A stretch of DNA of 9,088 nt, from contig DAOVUZ010000019.1 in assembly GCA_030632305.1 (NCBI GenBank), forward strand, positions 1 through 9,088, given 5' to 3'. The stretch comes from Dehalococcoidales bacterium. Lineage in GTDB: Bacteria; Chloroflexota; Dehalococcoidia; Dehalococcoidales; DAOVUZ01. Below, piece by piece: positions 6,191 to 9,088 of this stretch; the stretch's first letter is position 1, and the number at the start of each line of letters is the position of its first letter. A program made the translations under genes and the position numbers. A model generated the notes under the pieces. The model had not been told where the DNA came from. It was given only the letters and a program-made list of their open reading frames with translations, and made no database searches.

Positions 6191-6207
6191 CAGTGGTTTA
6201 ACCACTG
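6191..6207. terminator. Hairpin just after porB, possible terminator
   Basis: CAGTGG and CCACTG pair around a 5-base loop (the whole 17 bases are nearly palindromic), starting 3 bases past the porB stop on the minus strand. There is no T run after it, so it may stabilise the mRNA end rather than terminate transcription. The rest of the gap 6053-6210 shows the tRNA promoter and nothing else recognised. Confidence 0.4.
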
Positions 6208-6210
6208 TGT

Positions 6211-7182
6211 TCAGGCTACTTTTTCCATAAGTTTGGCGTATTCCTTATCCACCCTTTGTTGAATCTGCTTTACTGTTTCCTCAGATAGATGCCTTAACCT
6301 TCCCTGTAACTTCAGGTAGTCAATAACCGGTCTGCGTTGGGGCAAATCAAGGCTCAATTTATATTTGCCATTCTCTATTTCATAGAGAGGGAATATCCCT
6401 GTCTCCACAGCCAGGCTACCTATCCTGACAGTTAAGTCGGTAGCAGACCTCCAACCAGTGGGGCAAACCGACAGGATATGAATGTAAGCCGGACCTTTAG
6501 TCGCTACTCCCTTCGCTACCTTATCCATCAAATCAAAGGGATAACTGGGGGAGGCGGTAGCTACATAAGGGATGTCATGAGCAGCAACAATAGCCGGCAT
6601 GTTCTTCTTCCAGGTAACCTGCCCTATGCTCACCTTGCCAGCGGGGGACGTAGTGGTAGAAGCACCAAAAGGGGTAGCTGAAGACCGTTGTATCCCGGTA
6701 TTCATATAGGCTTCATTGTCAAAGCAAATATAGAGGAAATTATGTCCCCTCTCCAATGCTCCAGATAGTGCCTGAAGCCCGATATCACAGGTTCCGCCAT
6801 CGCCAGCCATAACTATGACATCAATATCCTGTGCCGGTCTTTTGCCTTTCCTCATCATAACTTTCAAACCAGCCTCTACACCCGAAGCTACCGCTGCCGA
6901 ATTCTCAAACAGGGTATGAATCCAGGGAAGGCACCAGGAAGTATAAGGAATAAGTGAAGTACTAATTTCTGTACAGCCGGTGGGGGAGACGATTATTGAA
7001 TTCCGCCCCAGTGCTTTACAAGCCAGTCTTACCGCTAGAGCCTCACCACAGCCTATACAAAACCGATGACCAGAGGCGAGGTATTCCTCTTTAGTTACCA
7101 GTTGAGGAGCCTGAACCGCATACTTCTCCCTTATTCTCCTAGGTACCACTCGAGGGATATAAATAGCATTCTTCTCCATCAT
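6211..7182 (-). CDS. porB: Pyruvate:ferredoxin oxidoreductase, beta subunit
   Basis: Thiamine-diphosphate and [4Fe-4S] subunit of the enzyme that interconverts pyruvate plus CoA and acetyl-CoA plus CO2 with ferredoxin. It has 323 residues. The cluster ligands expected in this family are visible as C42 and C45 (FCIGCGEAL), C70 (SPTGCTEI) and C240 (SVCPTGW). The TPP/Mg motif runs from GDGGTCDIGLQALSGALERG (127-146) to FDNEAYMNTG (154-163), very like pyruvate-type beta subunits. The C-terminal FPLYEIENGKYKLS and DYLKLQGR stretches are also typical of PorB. The start overlaps the porA stop by 4 bases (ATGA). A second ATG directly follows and is better spaced from the GAGGG upstream, so either may be used. 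A 2-oxoisovalerate (Vor) enzyme is the main alternative. Confidence 0.93.
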   Translation of the reverse strand: MMEKNAIYIPRVVPRRIREKYAVQAPQLVTKEEYLASGHRFCIGCGEALAVRLACKALGRNSIIVSPTGCTEISTSLIPYTSWCLPWIHTLFENSAAVASGVEAGLKVMMRKGKRPAQDIDVIVMAGDGGTCDIGLQALSGALERGHNFLYICFDNEAYMNTGIQRSSATPFGASTTTSPAGKVSIGQVTWKKNMPAIVAAHDIPYVATASPSYPFDLMDKVAKGVATKGPAYIHILSVCPTGWRSATDLTVRIGSLAVETGIFPLYEIENGKYKLSLDLPQRRPVIDYLKLQGRLRHLSEETVKQIQQRVDKEYAKLMEKVA

Positions 7183-8354
7183 TCCCTCACCCCATACATT
7201 TCATATTCCTGCTTACTTCCTGTCTGTGATATTTCTATACCTCTATTAATTATCTGCTCAAACCCATCGGGGGTAATATCCCTGCCTCCCAAACCACCAA
7301 CGAAGCTGATTACCTTTGGCTTCTTGTCTTCATTATATAAGGCTGCCTTAATCTCAGAACAAACTGGTCCGGCAGGTCCGCCAAAGGAAAGGGCTCTATC
7401 CAGTATAATTAGAACCTCTGCTTTGCTAACTGCCTGGCGGATTTCGGCAAAGGGGAAGGGCCGCCATAAGCGAAGATTTACCAGCCCGACATTTCTACAC
7501 TCGTTTCTCATTTTATCTATAGCTACTGTTGCCGTTTCGCCAAAGCTACCCATGGTTAATAAGAGCACCGTGGCATCTTCAGCGCGGTAGCAGTCTACAG
7601 GAGAGTAATGACGCTGGAAAATGTTACCAAACTCATCCCAGCACTGGAGGATTACCTCTTTAGCCGCAGTTAAATTTACTTCCTGTGCCTTCTTTGTTTC
7701 TGAATATATGAAGGGCGGGGCAAAGGCTCCCATAGTTACCGGTTTATCCGGATTTAGAGGCAAGAGGTGCTGATACGGAGGGATAAATTTGTCAACCTCA
7801 TCCTGCTCTGGCATATATATAGGCTCAATCATGTGTGACAGAAGGAATCCATCCAGGTAAACTATTACCGGAAGCAAAACTCTCTGGTCTTCAGCAATAC
7901 GGAAGGCGCATAGCACCTCATCAATAACCTCCTGACCATTTTCAGCAAATATTTGAATCCAACCAGTATCACGAATTGCCATAGCATCAGAGTGGTCACA
8001 CCAAACGCTTAATGGTGCTGATAAAGCCCGGTTAGCTACTGTCATAACTACCGGTAGCCGCATGGACGAGGCAACATACAGGACTTCATGCATTAACTCC
8101 AGCCCCTGACCAGCGGTAGCAGTAAATGTCCTCGCCCCTACTGCTGATGCTCCGAGGCAAGCACTCATTGCTGAATGTTCTGATTCAACAGGAATATAGG
8201 CGGCATCCAATTCGCCATCTGCCACCAGCTGAGCCAAGTGCTCCACAATATGAGTCTGCGGGGTAATGGGATAGGCCGCCACCACATCAACATTAGCCAT
8301 TTTGACTGCTTCAGCAATCGCCTGTGAGACCTCTATTCCCACCCTTTTTGCCAT
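7179..8354 (-). CDS. porA: Pyruvate:ferredoxin oxidoreductase, alpha subunit
   Basis: Partner of PorB in the TPP active site. It has 391 residues from the chosen start. Motifs seen are AAYPITPQTHIVEHL (26-40), IPVESEHSAM with E57, TATAGQGLELMHEVLY (78-93), NRALSAPLSVWCDHSDAM (108-125) and DTGWIQIFAENGQE (129-142), then a C-terminal domain with LLLTMGSFGETA and RLWRPFPF that resembles the transketolase C-terminal fold. The frame stays open 13 codons further upstream, but that part overlaps porD. AGGAGG lies 4 bases before the ATG at 8354, which overlaps the porD TGA by one base (TGATG), so this start is preferred; the ATG three bases earlier is the alternative. Tight coupling to porD and porB implies one mRNA and matched subunit amounts. 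Confidence 0.93.
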   Translation of the reverse strand: MAKRVGIEVSQAIAEAVKMANVDVVAAYPITPQTHIVEHLAQLVADGELDAAYIPVESEHSAMSACLGASAVGARTFTATAGQGLELMHEVLYVASSMRLPVVMTVANRALSAPLSVWCDHSDAMAIRDTGWIQIFAENGQEVIDEVLCAFRIAEDQRVLLPVIVYLDGFLLSHMIEPIYMPEQDEVDKFIPPYQHLLPLNPDKPVTMGAFAPPFIYSETKKAQEVNLTAAKEVILQCWDEFGNIFQRHYSPVDCYRAEDATVLLLTMGSFGETATVAIDKMRNECRNVGLVNLRLWRPFPFAEIRQAVSKAEVLIILDRALSFGGPAGPVCSEIKAALYNEDKKPKVISFVGGLGGRDITPDGFEQIINRGIEISQTGSKQEYEMYGVRE

Positions 8355-8644
8355 CATTCCTCCTGTTCCATAGTTATTGCTTGCGTCGGGCACTCACAGG
8401 CACAAGTACCACACCCCTTGCAGTAAAATAGATTGGACTCAAAATATCCCTCAGCATTCTGCGTAATGCACCCCTCAGGGCAAAAAATGTAGCAAATCCC
8501 ACATCTTATGCATTTCTTACGATTGAGGCTCGGTCTTTGTGACCTCCAGTCGCCGGTTTGATACTGGCTGGCACTACCTGGCTCGGTCACTATCGAGCCA
8601 ATTTCTACATCCTTCCAGGTCATCTTATCCCCAGGTTTAGTCAA
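8354..8644 (-). CDS. porD: Pyruvate:ferredoxin oxidoreductase, delta (ferredoxin-like) subunit
   Basis: Small 2[4Fe-4S] subunit that carries electrons from the TPP site to external ferredoxin. It has 96 residues with two CxxCxxCxxxCP clusters: C45, C48, C51, C55 (CIRCGICYIFCP) and C75, C78, C81, C85 (CKGCGTCACECP). The N-terminal 40 residues (GSIVTEPGSASQYQTGDWR) resemble the usual PorD leader region. The chosen start is a TTG with AAGGAG 8 bases upstream, inside the end of porG. An ATG seven codons later (8623) is possible but has a weaker site. Only 5 bases separate the porG stop from this start. Confidence 0.93.
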   Translation of the reverse strand: MTKPGDKMTWKDVEIGSIVTEPGSASQYQTGDWRSQRPSLNRKKCIRCGICYIFCPEGCITQNAEGYFESNLFYCKGCGTCACECPTQAITMEQEE

Positions 8645-8649
8645 TTGCC

Positions 8650-9088
8650 CTACTCCTTTATTGAAGTTTCCTCGTAGGCTCGTTTCATAGCATTGATATT
8701 TTTCTCGGCTAAGTGCCCAAACCGCTGTTCTAGCGGCTCCAACAAAGACTCTAATTTAACCACTCCAGTGGCTTTTATCAGAGCACCAACCATAGTGGTA
8801 TTGGTAATTGGCACCCCCAATAGCTCTCGAGCAATCCTGGTAGCATCAATTGTGGCTAGCCGCCATTTAGCCCCAAGCTCAGATTCAATATCCTGAGGTG
8901 GTCTTTTAGTATTAATTATCAGCACCCCGTTTTCCTTAAGCCCAGAAGTAACATCCACAATGCGTAATAGACCGGGGTCAAGCACCACCACCACATCAGG
9001 TTGAGCTATTTCTGCCCTTACCTTGATAGGTTGTTCACTGCTTATTCTGACAAAGGCTAAAACTGGTGCCCCTCTCCTTTCCGGACCA
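8650..9088 (-). CDS. porG: Pyruvate:ferredoxin oxidoreductase, gamma subunit, 5'-truncated by the window edge
   Basis: C-terminal part of the gamma subunit, the component that binds CoA in this enzyme family. The frame is open to the window end (first full codon at 9087) and reads GPERRGAPVLAFVRIS, then QPDVVVVLDPGLLRIVDV, both typical of gamma subunits, followed by LINTKRPP-like and TTMVGALIKATG stretches. About 144 residues are visible; the N-terminal glycine-rich region is outside. The GTG at 8994 is internal, not the start. It is the first visible gene of the gamma-delta-alpha-beta operon. The CDS ends with TAG 5 bases before porD. Confidence 0.9.
   Translation of the reverse strand, partial: GPERRGAPVLAFVRISSEQPIKVRAEIAQPDVVVVLDPGLLRIVDVTSGLKENGVLIINTKRPPQDIESELGAKWRLATIDATRIARELLGVPITNTTMVGALIKATGVVKLESLLEPLEQRFGHLAEKNINAMKRAYEETSIKE

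Noticed and set aside
7066..7590. 174-codon + strand open frame
   Set aside because: It is antisense to porA and porB, which carry clear catalytic motifs; low-complexity composition fits a shadow frame.

Overview
This is a bacterial chromosome segment of medium GC, built from two convergent central-carbon operons with a very small integrative element wedged between them at a tRNA-Pro gene. The tRNA has a C1-G72 pair and discriminator A73, as bacterial tRNA-Pro does, and the genes have Shine-Dalgarno sites. The enzymes (four-subunit pyruvate:ferredoxin oxidoreductase, oxygen-sensitive class I two-subunit fumarase, malic enzyme, NadB) suggest an anaerobe. From overall gene style I would guess Chloroflexota/Dehalococcoidia, but no phylogenetic marker here proves it.

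Left part (1-4208, + strand): a malic enzyme whose N-terminus lies outside the window, class I fumarase alpha and beta subunits, and L-aspartate oxidase (NadB). They are co-directional, with gaps of 68, 29 and 10 bases. Together they link pyruvate/malate/fumarate to aspartate oxidation for NAD synthesis; NadB can pass electrons to fumarate when oxygen is absent.

Middle (4239-6024): an exact 47-bp direct repeat brackets about 1.74 kb. The right copy is the 3' part of an intact tRNA-Pro(TGG) gene (5979-6052, minus strand). The left copy is the displaced 3' fragment of that tRNA. Between them are a tyrosine recombinase with a complete catalytic set and a stand-alone tandem-CBS protein with its own sigma-70-like promoter. 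The 11-mer AGGGATTAACA occurs four times, two near each end, all in the same orientation; these look like arm-type protein-binding sites of an attachment site. The only conventional start codon of the integrase lies inside the repeat, so its upstream region would change between the integrated and circular forms. Taking out one repeat copy plus the interior leaves nadB about 30 bp from the 3' end of tRNA-Pro, a natural empty site.

Right part (6211-9088, minus strand): porG (5' end outside the window), porD, porA and porB, in the gamma-delta-alpha-beta order of four-subunit pyruvate:ferredoxin oxidoreductases. porD-porA and porA-porB overlap by 1 and 4 bases. This enzyme interconverts acetyl-CoA plus CO2 and pyruvate with ferredoxin, feeding or draining the pyruvate used by the malic enzyme on the other side.

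The most notable item is the element: a two-gene, minimal tRNA-targeting integrative unit with a clear repeat architecture, no recognisable excisionase and a CBS-domain cargo gene.
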